A stretch of DNA of 64,000 nucleotides from positions 294,067-358,066 of the forward strand of contig LUVW01000027.1 of the NCBI GenBank assembly GCA_001661515.1, written 5' to 3'. Within the stretch, counting starts at the first letter, position 1; each line of letters starts with the position of its first letter. The DNA comes from Capniomyces stellatus. Lineage: Eukaryota > Kickxellomycota > Harpellomycetes > Harpellales > Legeriomycetaceae. This document shows, piece after piece, positions 9,643 through 21,500 of this stretch. The position numbers were made by a program, and so were the translations under genes. Below the pieces are notes generated by a model. The model worked only from the letters and a program-made list of their open reading frames with translations, did no database searches and was not told the DNA's origin.

Positions 9643-10968
9643 AATATATTTAAGCTCCAAGCTGAATCTGAAATCACGATTGTTGTAGCAGAAGTTAATG
9701 TAGAACAAAAAGCAATGTAATTAGTAATAGTGATAGAAAATAATAGTGGTAGATGATGTCTATTCGAGACAAACAAACAAAATGGAAAAAGTATCTATAA
9801 AAGAACAAAGAGCAAAAAATTCAAGGGCAATGTAGAAGTCAATGTAAAAGCCAATACAAAGTAAATTTAAATGTCAATTTAAAAAACATCTAGCTATTGG
9901 CGAAAACGGTGCTGCATTATAAATCAATGCTTGAAAAACCGGTGTGAATTAGAAATAAACGAGTCATAAATAGAACGGAATTAGTAACGCTGCTGTGAGC
10001 GAATAGATTGCGACCAGGCCTCGATGAGACTGGAGTACAATCTCGAAGCAGATAAAATATGCCTGAAATACACCTAAAATACCTCAGTGGTAATGATAAA
10101 AGTGCGTTGGTAGCAACACAGCCAATTCACCAGAAAAAAAAACAATAAAGCCATGCTGAAGACATCCACATGTATTGGCTGGAAACTGCAGCACACCCAG
10201 TCGACAAACGCCAGTCTCTTAGTGTTGCAGTATGAATAAACACTCGTTTTATGTAAACTCGAGTGAAACTTTGGGGAGACTTTGTAATTCAGAGTGCCCG
10301 CTTAGCACAATTGGTTGTAACTATGGAAATATATCTTTGGAGAACCAGGATGAGCGGACCGATTCTTGACCAACGCACAAAAAAAATGTCGTAGTTGATT
10401 TGAAATCACCGGCAAGTCACAACTTATTTATAGGCGCATCTTGCTTATATGGGTTTTTTGTACGGATTGCTAGTTATGTTAATACATTTCAATTGGCAAA
10501 TAGCTGGGCAGCCAACATTAAAACAATTTAGAATGAAATGAAAGGAAATGGAAAAGAAAGAAAAAAAGAAAATTGATTGAGAAATAGTTACAAGAATAGC
10601 GTTAAAATAGCTGTAATCGTGGTTTTCATGGTAATTAAAAACACAGACATAAACACAAACATAAATACAGATATAAATACAAGAATAGCTATAAACACAA
10701 GCATGACTATAAATACAGGGCAGAAAAACGCTCAACAAACAGCATAGAAAATCGGGCACAGTAAATATAATTACCCAAAGCTACAATAACACACAAAATT
10801 GCACGAAGCGAATAGATAGAACGGGTCAAATAGATGAAACGAATGGCGAATTTTGTCAATAGTTAATACTCTGTCATACCGCTTTACATTTTTGCCAGTT
10901 ATTATTTGTCTACTACAAGACACTCTACCACTTTTTACTGCATAACATTAACATACCTCAAGCAAACA
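9643..10968. other. Intergenic spacer, no gene seen
   Basis: AT-rich spacer before trypsin 4. A stretch at about 10297-10380 carries a tRNA-type A-box match (TAGCACAATTGG) but no proper B-box or acceptor pairing. The 104-codon minus-strand frame at 10445-10759 is low complexity. Confidence 0.5.
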
Positions 10969-10975
10969 TATAAAA
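10969..10975 (+). promoter_or_regulatory. TATA box of trypsin gene 4
   Basis: TATAAAA 127 bases upstream of the ATG at 11096. It is followed by a leader with short repeats of CTCAAGCACA and CTCTAAAA-type words. Confidence 0.4.
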
Positions 10976-11095
10976 CATCTCAAGCACAAAATAACACCTC
11001 AAGCACAGAGTAACCCTTCAGATACACAACAATATACCGTCCAACAAACTCTAAAACTCTAAAATTCCAAAACTCTAAACCCCTAAAGCTCTAAA

Positions 11096-12001
11096 ATGCT
11101 TACAAAAAACTCAGTATTTATGCTTTTGGTCGCAATCCTAACCATAATAGGCCACACGAACTCGACGCATATCAACAAAAATGTCCCCAGCTCAACTAAC
11201 AGCCAATCAGAAAACGATGAAGTTGTGCCCAACATAATCAACGGGAAAAAAACCACCATGGATCTCTACCCGTTTGCCGTCCAGATATTTTCCAAGTCTG
11301 GCCAAAACTATGTATACTGGTGCACCGGCTCGCTGATAAGCAAAGACCACGTTGTAACCGCTGCCCATTGTGTGCATAGGTGGAACAAAAACAGCCCAAA
11401 CACTGGTAATTTTAGAGTAATAGTTGGCCAAACCAAACTGGGCAACCCCAACGGCAGATCAGGCTACTACCAAGTAGACCAAGTCCACATTGCAGATATG
11501 TATGAAACCGACCGCACACACGACATTGCGCTGATGAGGTTAAGCAAAGTGGTGGACAGTTCGGTTGCAAGACCAATCAAAATATACCAGTACAAAGTAA
11601 GCGACAAACTGTCCGTAGAGGTTGCAGGTTGGGGGGCTATGAACATAGAGTCGAGAGGCGTTTCAGAAGCTCTGCTGAAAACAAGTGTCAATGTGTCAAG
11701 AAGCTCCAACTGCACTGAATTTAGCCCTTTATGGAAAAGCAATTCTGGTCCTCAGATCTGCCAGGAAACATATACCGGAAACGACTCGTGCCAAGGCGAC
11801 TCTGGAGGGCCACTAGTCGCAAAAGTCAATGGAGTGAGGACACTGGTTGGTATCACTTCATGGGGGAAAAACAAAAACCCCAGCTCTCGGAACCTGTGTG
11901 GGCATAACATTATAGCGTACTACACCAGAGCAGCATACTTTGCAAAGTGGATATCGAGAACCATCGGTGTTGATATCAGCAAAATCACCATCAAACGCTG
12001 A
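11096..12001 (+). CDS. Secreted trypsin-like serine protease 4 (S1 family)
   Basis: A 301-residue intronless S1 protease. The signal peptide (about 1-22) is followed by a Ser/Asn-rich and acidic propeptide, and the mature start IINGKKT is at residue 47 after Pro-Asn. Triad: His91 (TAAHC), Asp143 (HDIALMR), Ser236 (GDSGGP), with an Asp at position 189. The 226-equivalent is Ala, as in genes 1-3. It carries the normal Trp at position 215 (TSWGKNKN). The Asp-region block (11460-11610) and Ser-region block (11719-11851) match gene 3 almost base for base, whereas the propeptide, the His loop (HRWNKNSPNTG) and the C-terminus are its own. It is the last of the plus-strand tandem series and converges on protease 5. 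Confidence 0.93.
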   Translation: MLTKNSVFMLLVAILTIIGHTNSTHINKNVPSSTNSQSENDEVVPNIINGKKTTMDLYPFAVQIFSKSGQNYVYWCTGSLISKDHVVTAAHCVHRWNKNSPNTGNFRVIVGQTKLGNPNGRSGYYQVDQVHIADMYETDRTHDIALMRLSKVVDSSVARPIKIYQYKVSDKLSVEVAGWGAMNIESRGVSEALLKTSVNVSRSSNCTEFSPLWKSNSGPQICQETYTGNDSCQGDSGGPLVAKVNGVRTLVGITSWGKNKNPSSRNLCGHNIIAYYTRAAYFAKWISRTIGVDISKITIKR

Positions 12002-12743
12002 AAAACGAGGCCGAGTAGTTTGTATAGCGCATTTGAGGGCCGTGTATGTTATTTATATCGCTGCACTGTAATTATACCACATTTTACTATATCATTCTTT
12101 ACGGCGTTTATTGGTATTATTGGATTAAACTCATGTCTTTTATTTAGTTTGCAAGCGAGATATTTATTTTTTAATAGACATACTAGTCAGTTCTTGCTTT
12201 ATTTTATCGTTTTCCGTTTTTAATCATCAATTACCACCTTTCATTATCATCGATCACTTATATAATATAATAGTATATCCTTGCTTTGACAATCACCAGT
12301 CTATTCCGTTGTAGGTTTTAGTTGTAGCCAAGAATGGTGCAACTATACTACATGATTCGGTTGTAATCAGACGCGAGATTATATTGTATTGATATTTTAT
12401 TTTATTGTATTGGATGTAGTATGCAGAAATTAGATGATGTAACTATAAATGTGTTAATGAGTTGGTATCTGAAGTAGCGTGGTTTGTTGAACTTGGCTTC
12501 TGGTAGTGGATTTGGTCTGACGATATTGCTTAGCGCGGATTAGTAAAAATCATTATAAACGATCATTCTTGCTTTAAACGTGCAGCAATGTATATCTTTT
12601 TACCATCTCAAGTGAATCTTGTCAATATTTAAATGCCAATCGACAAAGTAAACCAAGATTCTACTTAAAAAGGGTCAGCTCTTCTCGTTAATTGCTGTAG
12701 TAGAGTGAGACGATGTTAATTGTGCAGACCCTTGAAGTTGCTT
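12002..12743. other. Convergent intergenic spacer
   Basis: 742 bases between the 3' ends of trypsins 4 (plus) and 5 (minus). AT-rich, with poly-A-signal-like words on both strands. No gene is seen. Confidence 0.6.
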
Positions 12744-13730
12744 TTATAAAACAAGCCTCCTTAAACCCTCCCCGATCGTGTCAGCAATAAAGTGCGCAAA
12801 AAACGGAACGTAGGTGTAGAAAGATATTGTGTTTTGACCACAAACAACAGACTTGTCCCCCACTTTTGATGTCCCCCAAGATGTTACTCCAACCAATGCC
12901 GGAACGCCGTGCATATACGAAATCAGTGGTCCTCCCGAGTCACCTGGACAAGAGTCGTTCCCGGTGTAGCTTTCGACGCATAGCTGTGGACCCGTATTGC
13001 TTTCCCAGCCCATTCCAAACTTTGTGCAGTTTGAACTTTCTGAATACTGCACCTGTGTTTTAAGCAAGTTCTTGGACAAGCTTCTATCTTTGCTGTCCAC
13101 TATCCCCCATCCAGCAACCTTCAAGTGGGTAAAGTCCCTAATCAAGTACCGGTAGAATTTTATCGGTGTCGCAACTGAGCTATCCACATCCTGTGTAAGT
13201 TTGAGCAGCGCGATATCGTGGTTTCTGTTCAAGTTGTAGTCATCGATAAACACCTTTTCAACCGAGTAGAACCCCGTTGATGTGTCGTTGTTCCACAGCT
13301 CTGTAGTTCCGAGCTTTACTCTCAAGTATTTTGAATCCAGCAATGTTTTGTTTCGATACACACAGTGGCCCGCCGTCAATATGTAGTTTTTCCAGATGAG
13401 CGATCCGGTGCAAGTGTAAAAGAACCCAGTGTCCTCAGTGCCTATCAGAACCTGTGCAGCAAATGGAAACTCGTCTCCACCAACTCTGTTGCCGTTGAGT
13501 ATGTTGGGGACTGCCAGGTTTTTTGAAAGGCCTCGATTCCCATTTTTGGCCAAATCCGAACGTATAATGTCACCGTCAACCATTTCGTACGTTCCACTGT
13601 ATCTCCAACTCTCAATATCAACTTTTGACGCTATTCTGATAGCCTTCCTACGTTTATCTGCTACATTGCTCCCGTTTGCTATCAGTGCAAGAATGGCAGC
13701 AAGTATGCCTGTTTTTAGATACAAGTTCAT
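12744..13730 (-). CDS. Secreted trypsin-like serine protease 5, long-propeptide subtype
   Basis: A 328-residue S1 protease of a second subtype shared with gene 6. The signal peptide is about 1-20. A long propeptide of about 55 residues contains a conserved IESWRYSGTYEMVDGD segment and ends in Val-Pro-Asn before ILNGNRVG (Ile77). Triad: His122 (TAGHC), Asp172 (HDIALLK), Ser265 (GDSGGP). Asp259 is at position 189, position 192 is Pro (DSCPGDSGG), and the 226-equivalent is Ser. It is intronless. Its first half (13170-13619) is nearly identical in DNA to gene 6, and its last third (about 12786-13106) is nearly identical to the headless fragment at 31.1 kb. It therefore shares different parts with two distant loci, a mosaic pattern expected from gene conversion. 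Confidence 0.92.
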   Translation of the reverse strand: MNLYLKTGILAAILALIANGSNVADKRRKAIRIASKVDIESWRYSGTYEMVDGDIIRSDLAKNGNRGLSKNLAVPNILNGNRVGGDEFPFAAQVLIGTEDTGFFYTCTGSLIWKNYILTAGHCVYRNKTLLDSKYLRVKLGTTELWNNDTSTGFYSVEKVFIDDYNLNRNHDIALLKLTQDVDSSVATPIKFYRYLIRDFTHLKVAGWGIVDSKDRSLSKNLLKTQVQYSESSNCTKFGMGWESNTGPQLCVESYTGNDSCPGDSGGPLISYMHGVPALVGVTSWGTSKVGDKSVVCGQNTISFYTYVPFFAHFIADTIGEGLRRLVL

Positions 13731-15480
13731 TACTTACCTTATTTGATGTCAAAATATCAATAAAGTTTGTATTATGTTCTCATACTATTTTTTTATTAAT
13801 ACAGACGGAAATATCTTTATACAGACATAAAGTGCTCGCGCTGTTTTTTATCGTTCCAAAAGGGTATTGTTGTTCTTTTCCTTTTAAAAATTTTTAATTT
13901 TTTTTCTTCCATCCAATTTAACTAGTAAAGTCTTCCATGTTTTTGAATTCCACCGCTTCTTTGTTCATTACGTTTGCCTTTACTCGCATCTCTATCAATC
14001 TATTCTTGAGTTTTTACTGCTTTTACTGTTTTTTTGTTACTATTTTTACTTTATTTTTATTTTAATCTGCTGTAGTATTCAAATGGTTAGTTAAATCGCA
14101 ATAGTATTTGCCAAACTGGAGTTTAGACTGCATTTAACCCATTATAATTTGTAATACCATTTATTTCAAGTCATTACTTTTTACCAATAGTTAATACTTT
14201 TTGCCAATTGGTGTTACCATTCTAAAAATAGTTTTGGTTTACGTTCTTTCTTCTAGTCCCAACAGCAATTTCTTTTCAAGATTTACTTTATGAGATAGAT
14301 TTGTAATGACTATTAATAATAGCCTTTGCACTAATTAATAAAATTTAATGTTTTTGTTTAAATGAAATGGTCGAGAATTTAATGCTGGTAATATAGCCAA
14401 TTCTAAAAAAACAACACAGGTTTGCTGAATCGAGATTTTTTGTCTTGGTAATAAAATGTCACTGATTGTTTTTTGTAAACGTCCAAAACCATTTTAATCT
14501 ATCGTGATTTATCGCACTTCCTAGCATCAATACGCCAACTTTTTGTGTTGTTGGCTGCTAAACTAATCATCACCGCCGTTGGAAAAACAAAGTAAAAGTT
14601 AAAAGAGAGGCACAATGATAAGGGCTATCTATTGTAGTCGATTGCCATGTATAGATTAACTTACTACCCTAAAGCCAAAAGCTTTTACTAAGATATCCTA
14701 TTAAACATTTCCGTGTCCAAGTTTATACCGAGTCTCATTTGTTTGTCAAAGACTGGTGGTATTTTATGTTTTAGGTAATTAAATAGACATTGGCACCTTG
14801 ATTTATACAACTAACAATGTAAATTTGTTGAATTTATAGCTACAGCTAGCCTGTTTTATTTCGTGTGTTAAAATAAAAGGATTGAATACCAGAAAAAGCA
14901 GGAGCAATATTCTGAAAACCAGACCCTGTTTTAAATGAGACAGTATGTTCTTTATAAACACTGGTGCATCACCGAAATGTACTCACTTGGCGATGTAAAA
15001 ATACAGAGCAACTTATTTTTCAAATCGGGCCTTAATATATTTAATTGTGGTAAGGACAGTGCCCTATTTTACTTGGTTTTGGTGTTGAATAAAGTAGAGA
15101 AAGGAGGAATAGTCTAAAATTACACAATTTGATTGGCGAGATAAATTTATACTTCAATTTCGCCCATCTTGAGTTCGCGGAAATCATTGGCTACGGAGTC
15201 GTGGACCATTAAATTGGCTGGGAATTATTCAGATACATTCAAATCTCTTGCAAATAAAGTAAAAGTAAGAAGGCCAATAAAGTAGAAAATGGAAAGAGTG
15301 GAATTCAATGCAGATTGAACAATTGCTTTGCAGGATTCAACAGATTGAGCAATAAAGGCGCTATTGCATTAGCTTGTCAAGAGTAGATTGGGTCTAGAAA
15401 GTTGAATAGTGCATATATTTTCATTGCTTTGTTTTTATATAAAGCATTTGTATTTGGAATAAAAAAAAACGATTGAAGTA
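13731..15480. other. Divergent intergenic spacer
   Basis: 1.75 kb between trypsin 5 (minus) and twinfilin (plus). AT-rich. A 60-codon plus frame at 14935-15117 is open but shows no motif. No RNA gene is seen. Confidence 0.55.
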
Positions 15481-17926
15481 ATGTCGAGTCTTAGAAGCGG
15501 AATTGGAGGTAATAATAGGGTGCTGAAACAGATTTTAGTAATGGGATGAAAAAGTTTAAAAAGTTGCAGGAGGCAAGGATAACAAACGTGTAGTTGGGAG
15601 TGCTAAATGATATGTTATAATGAAATAAATTGGGTATGGTGAATAGTTCCTGTTGAATTCGGAGGATTGCTGGAGCAAGGTGAAAAAAGCATAGATAAGG
15701 GTCGGATAATCAAGCTAGAAATTGTAGGAGGTAGGCCGCGGGGAACGAAATTATTTGATAGATGTGGTTATTGCTCAATGGGGGGGGGGGGGGNNNNNNN
15801 NNNNNNNGGGGGGGGGGGGGGGTAACAGCAATGGTGGTGTGGTAGAAACATGGTTAATTAGGGTTAGTGTTAGGGTTGGGGGGTTAGGGAGGAAAAAGTG
15901 AATTGAAACAAGTGTGTAAATATGGTTGATAGGGGTTTTAAATGTTACAGGGACAACCGAGTGCGAGTACACGCAAGAAAGATTGAGTATGGGGGGCTTG
16001 CTAGAAGCGAACTCGCCTTCATTTTTTGTTGTTTATGAAAAGAGTAAGAAATGGATGTTGGTGCTTTGGATGCCAGAGGGAAAAGTAGCAATTAGGGACA
16101 GAATGCTGTATGCTTCAACAATGGGGAAAATAAAAGAATCGATTGGGTTTGCTAGATTGGAGGATACTCATCAGGTATCGGACATGGTATGTTTATATTT
16201 ATTTAAATGCAAGTAGCAGATAAAAGGCCAGAATATGTGCTAGAGAGGGAAGGAGGGAAGGGAGTGAAAGAATGAAAACTGTAAATAAAAGAAATTAATA
16301 AAATAAAAATCAAAAATATAGGAAGAAATAGGAGAGGTGTTTGGATTCAAAGTCAAAAATGTACCAAGCGGGGCATCAATGGGTAGTAAGCCAGTGGTGG
16401 CTAGTCCGGGGTTGGGGAGAGGTATGGAGATAGAGTATAAGGGTAAGGTCAAGTTAGATCCACGAAGCGTAATGTCAACAGGAGAGCTTGAAAAGCTTAG
16501 TTTGCTTGAGAAAGAGGACAGAGCAAGGGAGGAGTTGGCAGAAATGGATAGGCAAAGACTGGAGAAGATCAGAAGCAGACAGGTAGAGAGTAAGGGCAGT
16601 GGAAATATGCACGAAAACAAGGGTGGAATAAAGTCGACGGAGGCAGCGATAACGGGGGGGTTCCATAGGGTGGAGATGCCGTTGACTGCGAGTGCTAGAG
16701 ATAGGGTGCGGGATATCCTGGGGAGAGCGAACGGGGGCGGGGGGAGTTCGGGGCGAGTATGGGTAGAGCTGGAGATAGTAGACAAGAGGCGGGTGGAGGT
16801 TAAAAGAGAGGCTTTTGATGAGAGGGGTATAGATAGCGAGCCACGGTACCTGGTAGTGAGTATGGAGAGCGTGGCAGGTGTGGTGTTTTGCCAATACATT
16901 CCAGAAAACTCACAGGTTCAGATGCGGATGGTCTACTCGTCAAGTTCAGCATCGGTGATGAGCCAGATTGAGGATTTAGGGCTGAATGTTACGCATAAAC
17001 TGGGGATATTTTCAGCAAAGGACGCAAGTTTTAGCGGAATCGAGGCGCTGGTTGCAGATGGCACAGCAGCAACAGTCAACGGGACAAAGCCACTGGAAAG
17101 GGTGTTGAGCTACAGACCAGCAGAGTCAGCAAGATCGGTGCCAAGCCGGTTTGTCAAGTACAGCACCAACAACGCGAGCATTCCTGTAAAATATGGAGCG
17201 CAAACGGCAAACATAAACAACAGCATGATAGCTCAGCAGCTGCCTGCGTTCAACGAAAAACAGTCAAGCCCACTACTTGCAAGGTACAGTTCATCCCCGC
17301 AGCCCAAACAAAGCCCCAAGCCACACGTCGAGAACTTTGCAACTTTTGATTCAAACACGTTTAGCAACAATTCATTTGTGGCAAACGACAGGCTTGGTAA
17401 CGCGGCTGGTGTTGGCGTTGGTGCAAATTTGAAAAAATCATCATCATTGAACAACTCTGGTTTGTGGAACAAAGAACATATAGGCAGAGCAGCAGCAAGC
17501 AAAGAAGCAAGCCCAAGCAGACCATCACCACCACTGTTCCAGAAATCCAGTTCATACTCTGAGAACTCACAGGGCCAAAACTACGCACAAATTTTCAGCC
17601 AATCAAAACAAAGATTTGAAAACGATCCAACAAACTCGCCATCAACAAAACCTGAAACCCCAACAAAATCTGAAGCCCCAACTAAGCCTGAAAAACCAGC
17701 AAGCCTAATCAGAAGCCCCAGCACAACCCCTGTTTCTATAGTGGTTCAGCCCGTAGCTGAGGAGGAAAAAGATGTCAATTTATTAGCCAAACCGCCTAGA
17801 AGAACAAAGCAGACATTGACAAAGCCAAAAATCAACGCAGATACTAGTATTGGTAATCAAGTGGGTGCACAGGGTAATGCTACTGAGGCCCCAGTGATTA
17901 TAACCAAAAAGCTGTTTGGTCCCTAA
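15481..17926 (+). CDS. Twinfilin-like protein with two ADF-H domains and a long C-terminal extension
   Basis: Twinfilins bind actin monomers and cap filament ends through two ADF-homology domains. Four exons are inferred: 15481-15508, 15647-15730, 15951-16186 and 16322-17926. All junctions are GT-AG, phases close, and the product is 650 residues. Exon 1 gives MSSLRSGIG. Domain 1 runs from GRIIKLEIV through FFVVYEKSKKWMLVLWMPEG and RDRMLYASTMGKIK, the actin-binding helix motif. Domain 2 contains PRYLVVSMESVAGVVFCQYI and RMVYSSSSASV, matching the twinfilin RMLYSS motif. Typical twinfilins end near 350 residues; this one carries roughly 250 more that are Ser, Asn, Pro and Lys rich and likely disordered, with repeated (K)PE/SEAPTK words. 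Intron 2 holds a poly-G tract with an N gap (15781-15822) and TTAGGG-like words. The 3' end is convergent with VPS34, 276 bases away. Confidence 0.88.
15781..15895. repeat. Poly-G tract with N gap, then telomere-like GGGTTAG words
   Basis: 13 G, 14 N (15794-15807) and 15 G sit inside twinfilin intron 2. About 35 bases downstream, TTAGGGTTAG and TTAGGGTT words recur up to 15892. In an AT-rich genome such a tract stands out. It is either a real G-quadruplex-prone run or a scaffolding artefact. Confidence 0.6.
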
Positions 17927-18202
17927 ATCAATAAGAAGAAAATAAAGGCTTGATTACTTGACCAATTTTTGTGATCTTTTTTTAATTTTGTTCTTTTTTC
18001 TTTTTATTTTTTTACCTTTTATTTATATTCACTAAACATTGAACTAATATTATTATAACCAAAAAAATATATAGAGTAAAAAAGTAAAGCATGAAATTGC
18101 CTTTTAATAGTTCAGCTTTTATTAATATTTTCATGCAAATAAGAAAGAGTGAAGAATGGGAGGCGATCGATGGTGGGAAGGAGGGGGGAGGGGGGGAGGA
18201 TG

Positions 18203-18554
18203 TTAGTTTCTCCAATACTGAGCCCATTTGTGTATGGTTTCCATGACTTGGGGAAACAGAGCATTGACAGAGTCGCCAATGACGGTTTGGAAGTACTGCA
18301 TAGCCAACTCATCATTCAAGTCTAATCGGAATCGATCCTCAACCACCTGCAATGCTCTATCAGGCTCAGTTGAAATATCACTCAACCCGCTAGAGTGTGT
18401 CATAAGGCTGAACAAGTTGATTATCAGGTTTGAATTTTCAACTTTACGTAGAATCGAATATGCCATAAAGCAGTTTGACTTGAACTGGTTGTACCAAATC
18501 GACTTTACAATCAACTGTTGGTGAGCCGCGTTTTCATTTTCATTTTCATGTTCA

Positions 18555-18589
<35 letters not shown>

Positions 18590-21500
18590 ACCGGTTGTAC
18601 TGTAACTATGTCTGTTTGAATCTCTATTCATCTCGCTTCGACCACCACCACCACCACTCCCACTCAACTCACCACCACCACTGCTGTTTCTGTTGTTGTT
18701 GTTAGTTTGCACCGACGAGTAACTCATTGCCTCCACCATTTCCTTGCATAGCTTCATTGGCGGCGGAAACGGCTTTGGGTCCTTCCCCAGAATATATCCA
18801 AAGTCCACGTGAAACAACCGCCCGCTCTTTGTCAACAGCAAATTGTCTAGATGACGGTCCCCAACCCCCAGCAAGTAAGTAATCACACAGTACCCCGCAC
18901 AACTCTTCACATAGTTGTCCATTATCACGTCCGACACTCCCTCATTGCCTACCATATTTGACGACACTTTTTGCAGGTACGTTGCTATGCTGTTTTGGTT
19001 CTCCGAAAGTACCGCTGCCAGCGACAACGAGGGAATAAACTGCGTCATTCCCTGATCCACTCCTGTTGCCAAAACCTTGTAGCATGTCAGCTTCAAGTCC
19101 AGATTCTCCTTCAACAGCATATTGTTCATCAGCTCAATAGCCTGCAGCACCAGCTGATCCTGCCGCATATCATCCCCACACTTGTAAATCACACTATACT
19201 CTCCTCCCTCAATCGTTTTAAACACCAGCAGTAGCGGGTTCATTGTGCTTTTAAACACATTCGCCCGGTCACCAATCAGTCCTGTAACTATCACCTTGGG
19301 GTCTAGTGGAAGCTCCAATGGCTCAAACTCATCCAGCTCGTTTTTCGGGTCGTTTATATACGCTCTAACTATGCTTACCTTTATTACATACATATTAAAT
19401 ATTAATGATTAAAACATTAAATAATCAAATCAACCAATCAGCAAAGTTGTCATCACAATCCTCATTATCACTAATCAATCTTACTTTTTTGGTTCGAATT
19501 TCTTTAGACCGTGACAGTTCTCGCGAAATCCGTGACAACTTTAAAAACAACTCGCCTTGTCTTCGAAGCATCTCCCTTTCCTCCCGCCCTTTGTTGCTTG
19601 CCATCATTTCCGACATCAGTCTGTACGCCACTCTGCCATACAATTTCCCAAACTCCTTACTCTCGCACTCCACCATCAAGTACCAGTACAGCCGCGTGCA
19701 CAGAGTCTTGCTTTGAACCGCTCTTTCCACCAGAAATATCGCCAGCTCGCCAACCGTCTTGCCTGCACCACCTCCTCGGCCCGACTTGCCAACATCGCCC
19801 ACATCCTCATTCTCTCTGCGCGTAGAGTTGGTGCCGCTGCCTTCTCCCTTTGCTTTTGGCTGCGCTTTGGCTCGGCTCTTGCTTCCTGTCGCGCCTGTTC
19901 GGTCGTTGGAACTCGTTGGCTTTGCTCCACTTTCGCTCGCCTGGTAAATCGGCTCAAACCGGATTGCCTGAACCAGCTGCAGCAGGTACAACACCAGCTC
20001 CTCGTCTTTGGCCCTATGCAGTACCTTGACCGCAAACGCCCTCACCTTGTCGCTGCTTATATTTGGCCCAATCAGCTCCAAGCAGTCTTCCATCCGTATA
20101 TCCTTCCACTCATCCAGAAGCCTCAGTGCCTCCTGCGATTCCTCAGCATCGCTCCAGTCCACACACTGCACAAACTTGGCTAGCGCATTTCTATTACTTC
20201 GAAGAAAGTATCGAAACTTCCACACTAGATTCTTTTCCTGGTTGTCCAGCCCCCTTGTCGTTGGGTAATTCAGAATTTTCTATTTCAATTAAACACAAAG
20301 TTCCTCAGTACATCTGCAACTATGATCACAAGGCTATAAAGCCACCACTGCTTTCATTATTACTTTTACTCATAACTAATCTCTCTAAATTACCATCAGC
20401 TCGTCTCTGATTCTTGCATTCGGCTTCAGCTCCTTGTCCATTTCTCCCCTGACGTGCCCTCTTACCAGCTTCCGGTATTTGTTTTCAACAATGTTCTTTT
20501 CTTTGATTTCTGGATCAAACACAAAACTCAACTTTTGAACTGCTGAAAACTGATTATTCTCGCTCTGCCTTTCCTATTAATCCAAATCCAACCCCCACAA
20601 AAACACCACTCAATTGTTTAGGCTCTCTCTCTCTCTCTCAATCTCAATCTCGATCTCAATCTCGATCTCGTTATGCACTCAGTTAGCTCCTAACCCGTCT
20701 TTAGACCAACCTTGCAACCAAAAGCTACACCAATAACACCGCTATTATATTATTCTAATAAACTTAACTGCTTCACACCAGACCAGCGGGAAATCAAAGC
20801 TCTCCATTTCAAACGTCAGCCATAAATCGATCAGCTCGCTTATGTATTTCTACAATTCGTTCCAGTACATTCACATCATTACCACCGTTTCTTTTTTTAT
20901 TTACGAGTTCAGGAATCAATTCAGCAAGTCTAATGTAAGTCTTTCCCAACTATACCGTCTATTCAACGAATTTACCTTTCTTAGGCCGTCTACATTCTCT
21001 AGTGTTATCTTGTCTAGCCAGCTTATCTTCAACATTTCGCCATTCTCATACTTTTTTATCAGCTACCATCGTATTAGGGTTGGAAAAAAAAAAAGTTGTT
21101 ATTTCTGTTTTAGCTCGCTTTCTTTTTATCTTCGTTTCCCTCTATGATTCTCTGTGCTGTACTGTACTTACTTTTTCTAGTTTTTCAAGCTCGCTTTTGG
21201 TCTTTTTCCTGTACGAGCTGATTTTCTTGTGTGGGTTAGCAACCTTTTCGGACACCAACTCTACCCTTTGCTTTCCCTCCTTTAGCTTACTATTTTGTTT
21301 ATGTTTACACGATAAGTATATTTGCTGTGTTCATTTGCTAAAAATCACTCTTGTTCTAAACTTATCACTATTCCCACCATTACTAAATTATATGTATTAA
21401 ATATCCAGGCGCACAAATGCAAATACATATAAAGTTACTGTTACAAAACTCAATCCTCAACCATCTTACTTGTTTCTACTAAAAAACGGAAAACACGCTC

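Noticed and set aside
9338..9776. Minus-strand frames with regular Ser-Asn-Leu and Ile-Pro-Ser repeats
   Set aside because: Pure translation of the minisatellite; no start, signal or flanking coding sequence.
10297..10380. tRNA-like segment with a perfect A-box word TAGCACAATTGG
   Set aside because: No B-box at the right distance, and the ends do not pair as a 7-base acceptor stem; at most a decayed tRNA-like relic.
15855..15895. Telomere-like TTAGGG words, suggesting an internal telomeric repeat or old chromosome end
   Set aside because: Only a few irregular units inside a spliced twinfilin intron whose exons join correctly, so no chromosome end lies here.
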